NCBI GenBank assembly: GCA_963666945.2
Contig: CAXXRT010000027.1
Coordinates: 1-11,389 of the forward strand
Source of the DNA: G963666945 sp963666945
GTDB taxonomy: Bacteria; Bacteroidota; Bacteroidia; Bacteroidales; Marinifilaceae
Reading direction: 5' to 3'
Length of the DNA: 11,389 bases
Below the pieces are notes generated by a model that was not told the DNA's origin, did not search any database, and was given only the letters and a program-made list of their open reading frames with translations. This document shows, in pieces, positions 1 through 6,718 of this stretch (positions are counted from its first letter, which is position 1; each line of letters begins with the position of its first letter). A program made the position numbers and the translations under genes.

Positions 1-839
1 GTTTTACGCAGTTCAGAAGTTCTTTCATTGATTTTGTTTTCGAGGCACTCTTTGGCTTCCTTTAAAGAATTTTCAATATTCTTCATATCGCTTATATCCA
101 TAGCTACACCGATTAAACCAGCAAATGAGCCATCAGCCCTTTTATGGATTGTTTCATGAAAAATCATATTTATAATTTCAGAATTATTTCCGGAAAAAGC
201 TAATTCATAGATTTGTGAATTATTCCCGGAAAGTAGTTCTAATTCCTTTTTTCTGATTGTTTCGCTAAATTGGTTTTCAAAAAGATCAAAAACCGATTTC
301 CCTATAATCCTGTCTTTGCTGATGCCGATAAGGTTTTCGAATGCCGCATTACATGCTCCATAAATAAGATTTGTGTCCTTTATATATAATGGGCAGGGGA
401 TATTATCCATTACACTTTGTAAAAAATGCAGTTGTTCTCTTTGAAACTTTTCAGTTCTTTTTCTTTCAACAGCATAGCGTATAGCAAGTGAGAGTAAATG
501 AGAATCCAGTTTATATTTAATTAAATAGTCTTGAGCTCCAAACCTTACAGCACTAACTGCCAATTCAACATCTTCATTGTCTGTTAAAACGATTATAGGT
601 AAATTTGACTCAGCAGCCCTAATGGATTTTAATGTTTGAAGTCCTTCTGAATTTTCTAGAAACATATCAAGCAAAACAATATTAAAGCTATTTTTAGATA
701 TTATATCTAATGCAGTATTTAGAGTTGAAACCCATTTTAAAGTGAAAGTGAAAGCTTTTACCTCAGATAAAGATTTTTCTAAAGTTTTTGCAAAATCGAT
801 ATCTTTTTCAATTAATAAAATATTTATATTACTGTTCAT
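1..839 (-). CDS. Receiver-PAS signalling protein (hybrid sensor/response regulator), 3' part missing
   Basis: Open without a stop from ATG 839 to the window edge (279 codons). Residues 1-115 form a CheY-like receiver: hydrophobic strand NILLIE, acidic pocket around E11/D13, phospho-acceptor Asp58 in VLLDMF, Thr86 in IVLTDNED and Lys108 in YLIK. Residues about 135-255 are a PAS domain: a start like SVMDNIPCPLYIKD, then a PAC-like end with GLIGVAMDIS. A charged helix follows, with NERTSELRK, the linker that commonly precedes a histidine kinase HisKA domain. The family receives phosphate on the Asp and senses a ligand or cofactor through PAS. A kinase C-terminus is inferred, not seen. The protein has no membrane segment, so it is likely cytoplasmic. 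It is transcribed divergently from the ferritin-like gene. It is the longest gene here with no homopolymer break. No clear Shine-Dalgarno sequence precedes the ATG. Confidence 0.88.
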   Translation of the reverse strand, partial: MNSNINILLIEKDIDFAKTLEKSLSEVKAFTFTLKWVSTLNTALDIISKNSFNIVLLDMFLENSEGLQTLKSIRAAESNLPIIVLTDNEDVELAVSAVRFGAQDYLIKYKLDSHLLSLAIRYAVERKRTEKFQREQLHFLQSVMDNIPCPLYIKDTNLIYGACNAAFENLIGISKDRIIGKSVFDLFENQFSETIRKKELELLSGNNSQIYELAFSGNNSEIINMIFHETIHKRADGSFAGLIGVAMDISDMKNIENSLKEAKECLENKINERTSELRK

Positions 840-913
840 TGGATTTTTTACTACATATATAAATTTGAATCATTAATAATGAATTATAAATGATTTTTTT
901 GTTTTTTACGATG

Positions 914-942
914 TTGAAATCTATATTTTATGCATTTATAAT
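914..942 (+). promoter_or_regulatory. Sigma70-type promoter for the ferritin-like gene
   Basis: The -35 box TTGAAA (914-919) and -10 box TATAAT (937-942) are separated by 17 bases, matching 5/6 and 6/6 of the consensus at the ideal spacing. Transcription would start near 949, leaving a leader of about 75 bases before the ATG at 1023. In such AT-rich DNA chance matches occur, but the full spacing and correct orientation make this the best promoter in the window. Confidence 0.6.
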
Positions 943-1022
943 ACGAATTACTTTTTTTAATCAAACTGGGAAAAAGTATTTAAGGTATTGAATATTAAAA
1001 TGTAAAAAAAGGTAGGCATTAT

Positions 1023-1485
1023 ATGAATACCACATCTGACGAAGTACTTAAGGTTTCAAAAGAGTTAGAACAATCATTATGTAAGCTTTACAGAAGGTTT
1101 GGTGATGTTTTTTCCGGAAGATGCATCATTTTGGAAAACTCTTTCGCAGGAAGAAAAAATTCATGTCCTTTTACTTCAGGAAGCATGCATTCAGGAAGAT
1201 AATCCTACTTTTGTAAATAGACTGCATGAATTAAAGGAAATAAATAGGATTGTAAATAATAAGCTGGGTACTTATCGTGAGGTAGGGGAATGTACTAAAT
1301 CAGAGATTTTTGAAGATGCTATTGAAATTGAGGCGGCGATAGCCAAAGTTCACCTTGATATTGCAAAAGCAAAAAAAATTGGTAAAAAAGGATTGCAGGC
1401 ATTTTTATTCTTAAATAGAAGGGATAGAGATAATTTATCCAGAATAAAAAAATATGCATACAATTGTCAAGTTGCTGTAAAATAG
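1023..1485 (+). CDS. Small ferritin-like four-helix protein, function unknown (one frameshift in T6)
   Basis: Translation from ATG 1023 (preceded by AAGGTAGG) gives about 30 residues ending RRFGDVF. The frame breaks in the T6 run at 1108-1113 and resumes as FPEDASFWKTL. Deleting one T gives a continuous 153-residue protein. It is all helical and resembles ferritin-like/rubrerythrin-type proteins: LYRRFGDVFPEDASFWKTLS is typical of helix A and the following turn, and EEKIH supplies an ExxH pair (E44, H47). A third helix carries Glu residues near 101-103 (IFEDAIEIEAA). The last helix (RRDRDNLSRIKKYA) lacks the second ExxH expected of a full di-iron site, so metal binding is doubtful. There is no signal peptide. 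The gene is monocistronic, with its own promoter and terminator. Fold assignment rests on pattern recognition only; the coding call itself is strong. Confidence 0.75.
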
Positions 1486-1519
1486 TTTAATTTTATTTAA
1501 AAATTAGAGATTAATATAG

Positions 1520-1561
1520 AAAAAAGAGTTAATAGCATAATTATGCTGTTAACTCTTTTTT
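1520..1561. terminator. Bidirectional intrinsic terminator between convergent genes
   Basis: A near-perfect inverted repeat: A6-GAGTTAA (1520-1532) pairs with TTAACTC-T6 (1549-1561), and the inner arms AGCATAA/TTATGCT (1534-1547) are also complementary, with only a T/G position between them. The run of T after the stem (plus strand) and the A run before it (T on the minus strand) let it work both ways. It sits between the ends of the ferritin-like gene (1485, plus) and the YiaV-like gene (corrected end 1573, minus), exactly where a shared terminator is expected. Confidence 0.88.
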
Positions 1562-1572
1562 ATAGTAAAAAA

Positions 1573-2528
1573 CTATTCAAATGGATTATAAATATAGTGT
1601 AGAATAGCATCACAACGGATTTCTATCCGTCTTATCAGTACGCAAATGTCAAAAGCTTTATCTGTGAAAATTACTATTTTACCGCTTGCCCCGTATCTTA
1701 ATGGGTGTTTGTTGTTTTTTATCAACTTTTATTTTTACAAAAAACTGATCGGACGGGGCAAAGCTTGAAGTTTTGGCCATCAGGCTTGAAGCCGTAAATT
1801 GAACATCCCCTTGAGCCCATATCATTTCATCAACTTTTCCGTTAATAATTTTTCCCGGATACATTTCCAGTGTTATTTCAACGGGATCGCCTTCTTTGAC
1901 ATATTGAGCCGCCTGCTGTTTTATTTTTGCGACAATCCAAAGGTCGTCAGTGCAAATAAAAGGAAGTGAATTTTTGTTAAGTATTCCAAGATACATATCC
2001 GGTTTTATAAACATAATAGGAACAAAACCATTAACTGGAGCATATGTTATAGTGTGTTTTAAATTATATTCAGCAAGTTCTATGTCGGCTTTCAATTTAT
2101 CCAGATCGGATTTTCTGAAAATGAGTTCCTGTTGGCTCATAGCTCCTGTCGGGGTAAGTTGTAAGGCTTCATTATAGCGTTTTAGGGCCCGTGGTAATTC
2201 TGCTTTATGTTTTTGTAAACGCTGTTCCCATTGGTGTGGATTCATTTCGAGTATTGGATCACCTTTTTTTATCGGAACATTTGCTTGTGTATATATTTTT
2301 TTTTACATAACCGGACCATTTGGGTTGAAGCTGAAGTACTACTCCATCAACAGCTGCATTGCTTGAAAAAGGTGTAACCTGCCCAAGTATAATAATGTCA
2401 ACTAAAAAGGCGCCGCCGTAAAGGAAAGAGTAAAATACCCCCCACCAGATGCTGAATTTTAAGAATTTGAATTTAAAATGTATCAGCCATATTAAAAAGA
2501 TATATGCCAATGTAATTAGAATTTCCAT
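1573..2528 (-). CDS. HlyD-family inner-membrane adaptor, YiaV-like (two homopolymer frameshifts)
   Basis: Two single-base excesses split this gene. In the T9 run at 2296-2304, deleting one base joins WSGYVKK to IYTQANVPIKKGDPILEM. In the C4 run at 1689-1692, deleting one base replaces an early stop with ASGKIVIFTDKAF and a tail ending at TAG 1573. The corrected protein is 317 residues. It has two N-terminal membrane segments (about 3-16 and 26-50), a biotinyl-lipoyl-like half (SGYV...GDPILEM), a helical hairpin rich in K/E, the second half (TITYAPVNGFV) and a beta-barrel region. This is the membrane-fusion/HlyD architecture, and the two N-terminal helices plus a DUF3302 partner upstream match the YiaV type. 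No transporter or TolC partner is visible. The start ATG follows the stop of the upstream gene directly, so translational coupling is likely. Confidence 0.85.
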
Positions 2529-3015
2529 TTAACTCTCACTTTTTTCAGTTTTTTGTTTTGTAGTAGTACTTTGTTGTTTACGATTTGAAGAAATATAAGT
2601 TTTTTTTCTCGGCGGACGTTTATTATAATGTGGTTTTGATGATGGAGTAGGTGAGGGGGGTATTATTATTTTTTGCTATTTTTAACAATTCATTTTTATC
2701 TACGACAAAAGAATTGCCATCTACAATAATTTCAGCAAGTTCAATATTTGTGTTCTTAACTGAAGCTGCCCCGAAAGATTTATTTTTCATATATGCCCAG
2801 ATCATGGCAAAAAACCAAAGCGGTATCAAAAAAAGCCCCATTATAGACATACAGCGTATAGCATCCTTTTGAGGATGATTTCTTTTTTTAGCAATATTAT
2901 ATGGTAATTCATGGATTAAAATGATGCCTACAACAATAATCACAATACATAAAAGTAATATAAATATTGCCGCGCCTTTGTAGAATAAGTCCTGCTCTGA
3001 AGTAATTGTAAACAT
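2529..3015 (-). CDS. DUF3302 inner-membrane protein, YiaW-like, with long C-terminal tail (one frameshift)
   Basis: The uncorrected frame ends at 2623. Deleting one base of the G6 run at 2655-2660 extends it to a TAA at 2529-2531 that touches the ATG of the HlyD gene; this exact junction supports the correction. The corrected protein is 161 residues. The N-terminal 80 residues show two membrane helices (about 14-35 and 56-74) around HELPYNIAKKRNHPQKDAI, the hallmark of DUF3302 as in E. coli YiaW. Unlike the usual protein of roughly 100 residues, it carries a linker with a short hydrophobic/acidic stretch (NIELAEIIVDGNSFVVD) and then a Pro/Ser/Thr/Lys-rich disordered tail (TPSPTPSSKP, RPPRKK). 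In YiaW/YiaV pairs the small protein accompanies the HlyD partner; its biochemical role is not known. Confidence 0.82.
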
Positions 3016-3139
3016 AAATCTGCTCTTTTGTTTTTTTATATAAATAAATTTTTGATATAATAAAAACCTTAATTCAGTTATATCTTAAGCAATAATTATA
3101 AAATATCAATGCAGTTAGTAGGCTGGTATTTAATTATTC

Positions 3140-3632
3140 TCAAGAGTTTTTATCTTTTTTTTGAAGCTCATTAAGCTGCTGTTTTAATTTTTTTATCTCC
3201 AAATCTTTTGAATCTTTTACACTTTTAGTTTTCTTTTTAGATGAATAATTTGTTTTACTGTTTTTATCTGACTTTATCTGTTTCAATTCATAATTTAATT
3301 CTTTGTACTTTTCATTTGCCTCGCTGTAAAGGGATTTATTTCCGCTTTGATATGCTTCGGACATTTTTAACTTTTGTTGTGCCATCTCTTCATATTTTTC
3401 AGCAAGCCTATAGTAGACTGATGCGGATGAACTGTTACTGCTGTTTTCAGCTTTATTTTTGTAATGTTCGGCCTTTTTTCAAATAGTCATTTGAATATTT
3501 TTTATAAAGTTCAGCTTTGTTTGAGTTCTTAAAATAACTATTGTTTTTGGCATTATTATGATATGCTGACAGTGAACATGTAAATAATACAATTAGTATT
3601 ATTCCTCCATAGAATTTTCTTTTTGCATTCAT
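3140..3632 (-). CDS. Exported coiled-coil protein, unknown function (one frameshift)
   Basis: ATG 3632 opens an N-terminus with a basic start (NAKRK) and a hydrophobic segment (GGIILIVLFTCSLSA), read as a signal peptide. A lipobox ending at the Cys (LFTC) is conceivable but has an unfavourable Thr at -1. The frame stops early because of the T6 run at 3474-3479; deleting one base joins NDYLKK to AEHYKNKAENSS and gives 163 residues ending at TGA 3140. The mature part is hydrophilic, with repeated Tyr-Lys/Ala-Glu helical stretches (YYRLAEKYEEMAQQKLKM, NEKYKELNYELKQIK), a Lys/Ser linker and a final coiled coil (DLEIKKLKQQLNELQKK). It starts 13 bases after the hydrolase gene stop, so the two are probably cotranscribed. 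I recognise no domain; low-complexity composition limits homology claims. Confidence 0.7.
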
Positions 3633-3645
3633 AAGGCTTTTCCTT

Positions 3646-5527
3646 TTATTTATGGTTAATATTTTTTAGCAGTAACCTGTATATTTCTTTTGCGCAGGCT
3701 GGTTTATATATAGAATGATGATCTGATTTTATTATAGTTTCAGTTTCAGAATTATTTAGGTGGGAACTTGCGTATGGGACTATGCCATCGCTGCCGCCAA
3801 TGTTCCCTGCTTCATTTTCATCGCCAATAATTGAATTTATTTTTACTTTTTTTGAATAAGGCAGGTTTGATACAAGTTTTGTAAAAGGGCTTTTAGGATT
3901 CAAGTTATCAACCGAATTACCATATATAACCCTATCATTATATTCCCTGGTAAATGTTGAAATATACATAATGGTTTTTTTGTATTCCTGATAATAACTG
4001 CCGGGGGATATAACTAGCTCACCCATAAGTTGGGAAGATACCCATGTTGCCGTTTCTGCACCTTTGTGCGGAGTAGATATAAATATTGTACGCTTAATAT
4101 ATGGAAGCGGTTTAAAGTTTAGCATATCTATTAAGAGCTTTTTATGTTCTTTTTCGATGTCAAGTTTTTGTAGCTCTGTGTAAAATACTTCTTTTTCCAG
4201 GTAATTTCCTTTGCTGTCCTGTATCAGAAGTTGTGCAACAAGGCCGCCGAGGCTATAACCGACAACCACCATTTCATTAAACTTTGTATTGCTTCCATTT
4301 GCATATTTTTTATTTATTCTGTTCAGTGTATTTCTTAATGTGAAAGAATCAAGTAGTACCGACTGTCCTGTAGGGTAGAAGTAGAACCAGAACTGATAAT
4401 TATCTCTGATTGTATTGCTCTGCATAAGTGTATTTATAATTTGAGAAAAACTTTGAGGATCGCTAATTAGTCCATGAATAAAGAGGACGGGTATTTTATT
4501 TTTATCGAAAGGAGTTAACATGTAAATCCCTTCTGTATTGTAATCAATTATTTCGCCTGGGTCAAAAAAAATAGGTAGCTTCGACAGCCATGGGGTATTT
4601 TTCTAAAAATTTTCCAATAGTAACCGTATAATTATTTGATAATTGTATTTTGTTTTTTTCCAATTCAGTATAGGCGGATTTATAAAAGTCTATATAGTAG
4701 GGGGTTACTGTAAATTTATTGTTACTTGCTGTCAGGTTGTTAAACAGTAAAACAAAATTACATGGGTATAGATATTTAATAACTTTTACTTTTTCCAGAA
4801 TTTGATCGAAAAGTAAATCATCCGGTATTCCGCAGATAGGAAGGCCTACACCGAGCTGAAAGATTGTTTCATTAAAATTTTCAGGTTTGTAATTATAGGA
4901 TAGGAGGAATTTTTTGAATGAACTGAGCTTCCAGGGAATATTACTTTCGGGCGGGTTAAATTTTGCAGTACCTATAACCATATCAATTTCAAAATTGCTT
5001 TCATTTAAAAGGTTCTGGTTTTGCAGATATGTAAATATTTTATACAAGGCAAAATTATAGTATCTTTCAACAGTTCCGGTCCATGGGAACTTCAACTTGG
5101 AAAGAGGAGGCTGAATTGCTGTATCATATAAATATCGATATGATAAATAACATGCTGACATCCAGTATTTTATTGCTTCGTCTTTGTGAGCATTTTTGGC
5201 TTCGTTTATGCATAATTCAATAATAACTTTCAGTGTATGCCTGAAATTGTGTTCAAGTATTATTTTACTTTCATTTTTATTTAGCTCCTGAAAACAAGTG
5301 TATATAACTTCACGGGGAGATGATTTATATTGTTCATTTAGATCATTGGTAGTCAGAAAGTTTTTTGAATCCAGTGTAAGTTCATCTTGGTTAAGCTGGT
5401 TCTGTGAAGTTGTAGTAATATAATAATCTTCGCCTTTATACTTTATATACGAAGTAGTGCAGCTGCATAAAAACATTACAAATATTAATAATACTGGTAA
5501 TAATAAAAAATGCTTTAGTTTGTACAT
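3646..5527 (-). CDS. Lipoprotein alpha/beta hydrolase (esterase/lipase-like), two-part protein (one frameshift)
   Basis: Two adjacent frames are one gene. Deleting one base of the A8 run at 4564-4571 turns ...EATYFF-stop into EATYFFDPGEIIDYNTEGIY and continues straight into MLTPFDKNKIPVLFIHG, giving 626 residues. The N-terminus is a signal peptide with lipobox LCSC, lipidated Cys23. Residues about 30-335 form a helical domain I do not recognise. The C-terminal part is an alpha/beta hydrolase: oxyanion motif FIHG (His351-Gly352), nucleophile Ser425 in GYSLGG, ISTPHKG, likely Asp580 in GGSDGIVPYASS, and His603 or His604 in SDHHS. The catalytic triad is therefore complete. It probably acts on an ester or lipid at the outer membrane or periplasmic face; the substrate is unknown. 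The RBS-like AAGG lies close before ATG 5527. The coiled-coil gene follows 13 bases downstream. Confidence 0.88.
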
Positions 5528-5577
5528 AGATGCCTTTTTTGTTTTATTTGAGCAATGATGTTTTCTTTATGATGTAA

Positions 5578-5605
5578 ATTATACATAGAACAGGAAAGAT
5601 TTGAA
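5578..5605 (-). promoter_or_regulatory. Candidate promoter of the lipoprotein hydrolase gene
   Basis: On the minus strand a TTCAAA (-35, 5605-5600) and a perfect TATAAT (-10, 5583-5578) are separated by 16 bases. They lie in the 84-base gap between the acetyltransferase-like stop and ATG 5527, giving a leader of roughly 45 bases. The -35 box matches only 4/6, so this is moderate evidence. It would let the envelope genes be expressed separately from the gene upstream. Confidence 0.42.
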
Positions 5606-5611
5606 TAGGGA

Positions 5612-6112
5612 TTAACGGGTGATTGAGAAAATTATAACATTTTTATTTTCTCCATAAAAATTTGGTATAAAACCAGTTTTTTTAAGTCCGGAAAGACGTG
5701 CGGCCCTGATGATGCTTTTATTGTTTTCTTCGATTAACCCATAAAGAGAATCGTAGCAAAAGTGGCCATCATCACTTTTAAAGTTAATTAATTGATTGGC
5801 GGTTTCTTTCATAATATCATAAAAATGCAGCCTTGCTGTTGTTTTAAATGCTGAAAATGTAAGCCTTGCTGTTTTAAACTCCCAACAATTTATCCATACT
5901 GCCCCGCATAAAAGACTTTTGTAGTATACGGCATAAAGATGATTGAATTTTTGCATTATTTCAGTGAATGAAGTTATTTCATACATGTTTTTATCATAGG
6001 GAAAGCATGATCTAAGTTGTCCGGCTCTTTTAATTTCGTTAAATATGGTTCCTGTTAATAAACTTGAACTGTTTGCGTTTCTTACAATAACTTTTTCTGT
6101 GTTAAAAGACAT
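5612..6112 (-). CDS. GNAT-like acetyltransferase domain protein
   Basis: The start is placed at ATG 6112 because a perfect GGAGGT lies 8 bases upstream (6126-6121). A TTG three codons earlier overlaps that site and is rejected. The protein has 166 residues, is soluble and has no signal peptide. Its middle has alternating hydrophobic strands (HLYAVYYKSLLCGAVWINCW), and its C-terminal third has GLIEENNKSIIRAARLSGLKKTGFIP, resembling the GNAT helix-strand region where an Asn and a following helix precede a xGFxxxG/P turn. This pattern occurs in small bacterial and phage GNAT-like proteins that use acetyl-CoA. The canonical Q/RxxGxG/A loop is not evident, so activity and substrate are uncertain. 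The sequence contains no homopolymer break. It is the first gene of the leftward cluster, 84 bases from the hydrolase gene. Confidence 0.6.
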   Translation of the reverse strand: MSFNTEKVIVRNANSSSLLTGTIFNEIKRAGQLRSCFPYDKNMYEITSFTEIMQKFNHLYAVYYKSLLCGAVWINCWEFKTARLTFSAFKTTARLHFYDIMKETANQLINFKSDDGHFCYDSLYGLIEENNKSIIRAARLSGLKKTGFIPNFYGENKNVIIFSITR

Positions 6113-6120
6113 ATGACACA

Positions 6121-6126
6121 ACCTCC
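6121..6126 (-). promoter_or_regulatory. Strong ribosome binding site (GGAGGT)
   Basis: On the minus strand GGAGGT occupies 6126-6121, 8 bases before ATG 6112. It is the best Shine-Dalgarno match in the window, decides the start codon of the acetyltransferase-like gene, and shows that the organism uses the classical anti-SD interaction. Confidence 0.75.
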
Positions 6127-6343
6127 AGTAATATGAATATTATTAATTGTATATTTTGATATTCTTCGCAGCTGTTACTGATGTTTTACAATTAAAAGAT
6201 ATTAAAATAAAAACAAGTATTGCTGAATTATACCCAAGGGTATTTATTTCTATTGATTTATCCTGAAAATTTAAGTTCAAAATGAAACAATAATTTTCGA
6301 AAATTCAATCGTTTTTAGTATATTATACTGATATTATGAGGAA

Positions 6344-6420
6344 TGGTGGGCGGTAAGGGACTCGAACCCCTGACAACTTGGGTGTAAACCAAGCGCTCTA
6401 GCCAACTGAGCTAACCGCCC
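6344..6420 (-). tRNA. tRNA-Val (anticodon UAC), copy 2
   Basis: Read on the minus strand the gene starts GGGCGGT at 6420 and ends with encoded CCA at 6344. The 7-bp acceptor stem GGGCGGT/ACCGCCC is perfect, the D arm is GCTC-AGTTGGCTA-GAGC, and the anticodon stem CTTGG/CCAAG holds the loop TTTACAC, so the anticodon is TAC (valine, GTA codons). The T arm is AGGGG-TTCGAGT-CCCTT with one G-U pair, and the discriminator base is A. It is identical to the copy at 6449-6525. Confidence 0.97.
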
Positions 6421-6448
6421 GTTTGATGGGTGTATAAAAACAAAAAAA

Positions 6449-6525
6449 TGGTGGGCGGTAAGGGACTCGAACCCCTGACAACTTGGGTGTAAACCAAGCG
6501 CTCTAGCCAACTGAGCTAACCGCCC
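6449..6525 (-). tRNA. tRNA-Val (anticodon UAC), copy 1 (promoter-proximal)
   Basis: Every base matches the other copy from the 5' G (6525) to the encoded CCA (6449): same cloverleaf stems, anticodon loop TTTACAC and A discriminator. A 28-base spacer separates the two tRNAs, so they are probably transcribed as one precursor and cut apart. Confidence 0.97.
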
Positions 6526-6541
6526 GTTTCAAAGGAATAAC

Positions 6542-6570
6542 AAAATTACTCTCAAAAGGTTAATAGTCAA
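6542..6570 (-). promoter_or_regulatory. Possible tRNA-Val operon promoter
   Basis: On the minus strand TTGACT (6570-6565) is a good -35 box. After 17 bases comes AATTTT (6547-6542), a poor -10 box with 3/6 matches. The predicted start, near 6535, lies about 10 bases before the first tRNA, which is the expected geometry. The weak -10 keeps confidence low. Confidence 0.35.
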
Positions 6571-6662
6571 GTTAAGGAAAGGAAAAAATAAAAATATTTT
6601 TCTAGCTGGTTTTATATAAAATTTCCTATAAGATTTTTTCATTTGTATTAAGTTTAAACAAG

Positions 6663-6668
6663 TATAAT
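6663..6668 (+). promoter_or_regulatory. Possible -10 box upstream of the EF-G gene
   Basis: A perfect TATAAT lies 50 bases before ATG 6719. No good -35 box sits 16-18 bases upstream (CATTTG at 17), and the DNA is very AT-rich, so chance is possible. It is the only promoter-like element seen in the 193 bases between the tRNA genes and this gene. Confidence 0.3.
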
Positions 6669-6718
6669 TTATAGTTTTTTATTTTTAACCCTAATATTAA
6701 CTCGTAAATGTAATTATT

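Larger units (their letters stand above)
6342..6529. repeat. Tandem duplication containing the two tRNA-Val genes
   Basis: An 83-base unit is present twice without mismatch, at 6342-6424 and 6447-6529, offset by 105 bases. Identity covers the tRNA, two bases beyond its 3' end and the four bases GTTT at its 5' flank, then stops. This looks like a tandem gene duplication kept identical by conversion, or a recent one. Confidence 0.9.

Noticed and set aside
1615..1630. Hairpin ACGGAT-TTCT-ATCCGT as a terminator
   Set aside because: It lies inside the corrected C-terminus of the YiaV-like gene and has no T run; the real terminator is at 1520-1561.
3052..3112. Inverted TTGATAT/ATATCAA around the gap before the DUF3302 gene as a terminator or operator
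   Set aside because: Arms of only 7 AT-rich bases about 45 bases apart; expected by chance at this base composition.
3241..3486. An 81-codon plus-strand open frame over the coiled-coil gene
   Set aside because: Shadow of the corrected minus-strand gene. Its Phe/Cys/Leu-rich composition is the complement of a Lys/Glu-rich protein.
6113..6121. TTG at 6121-6119 as the start of the acetyltransferase-like gene
   Set aside because: It overlaps the GGAGGT Shine-Dalgarno sequence, whereas ATG 6112 is ideally spaced from it.
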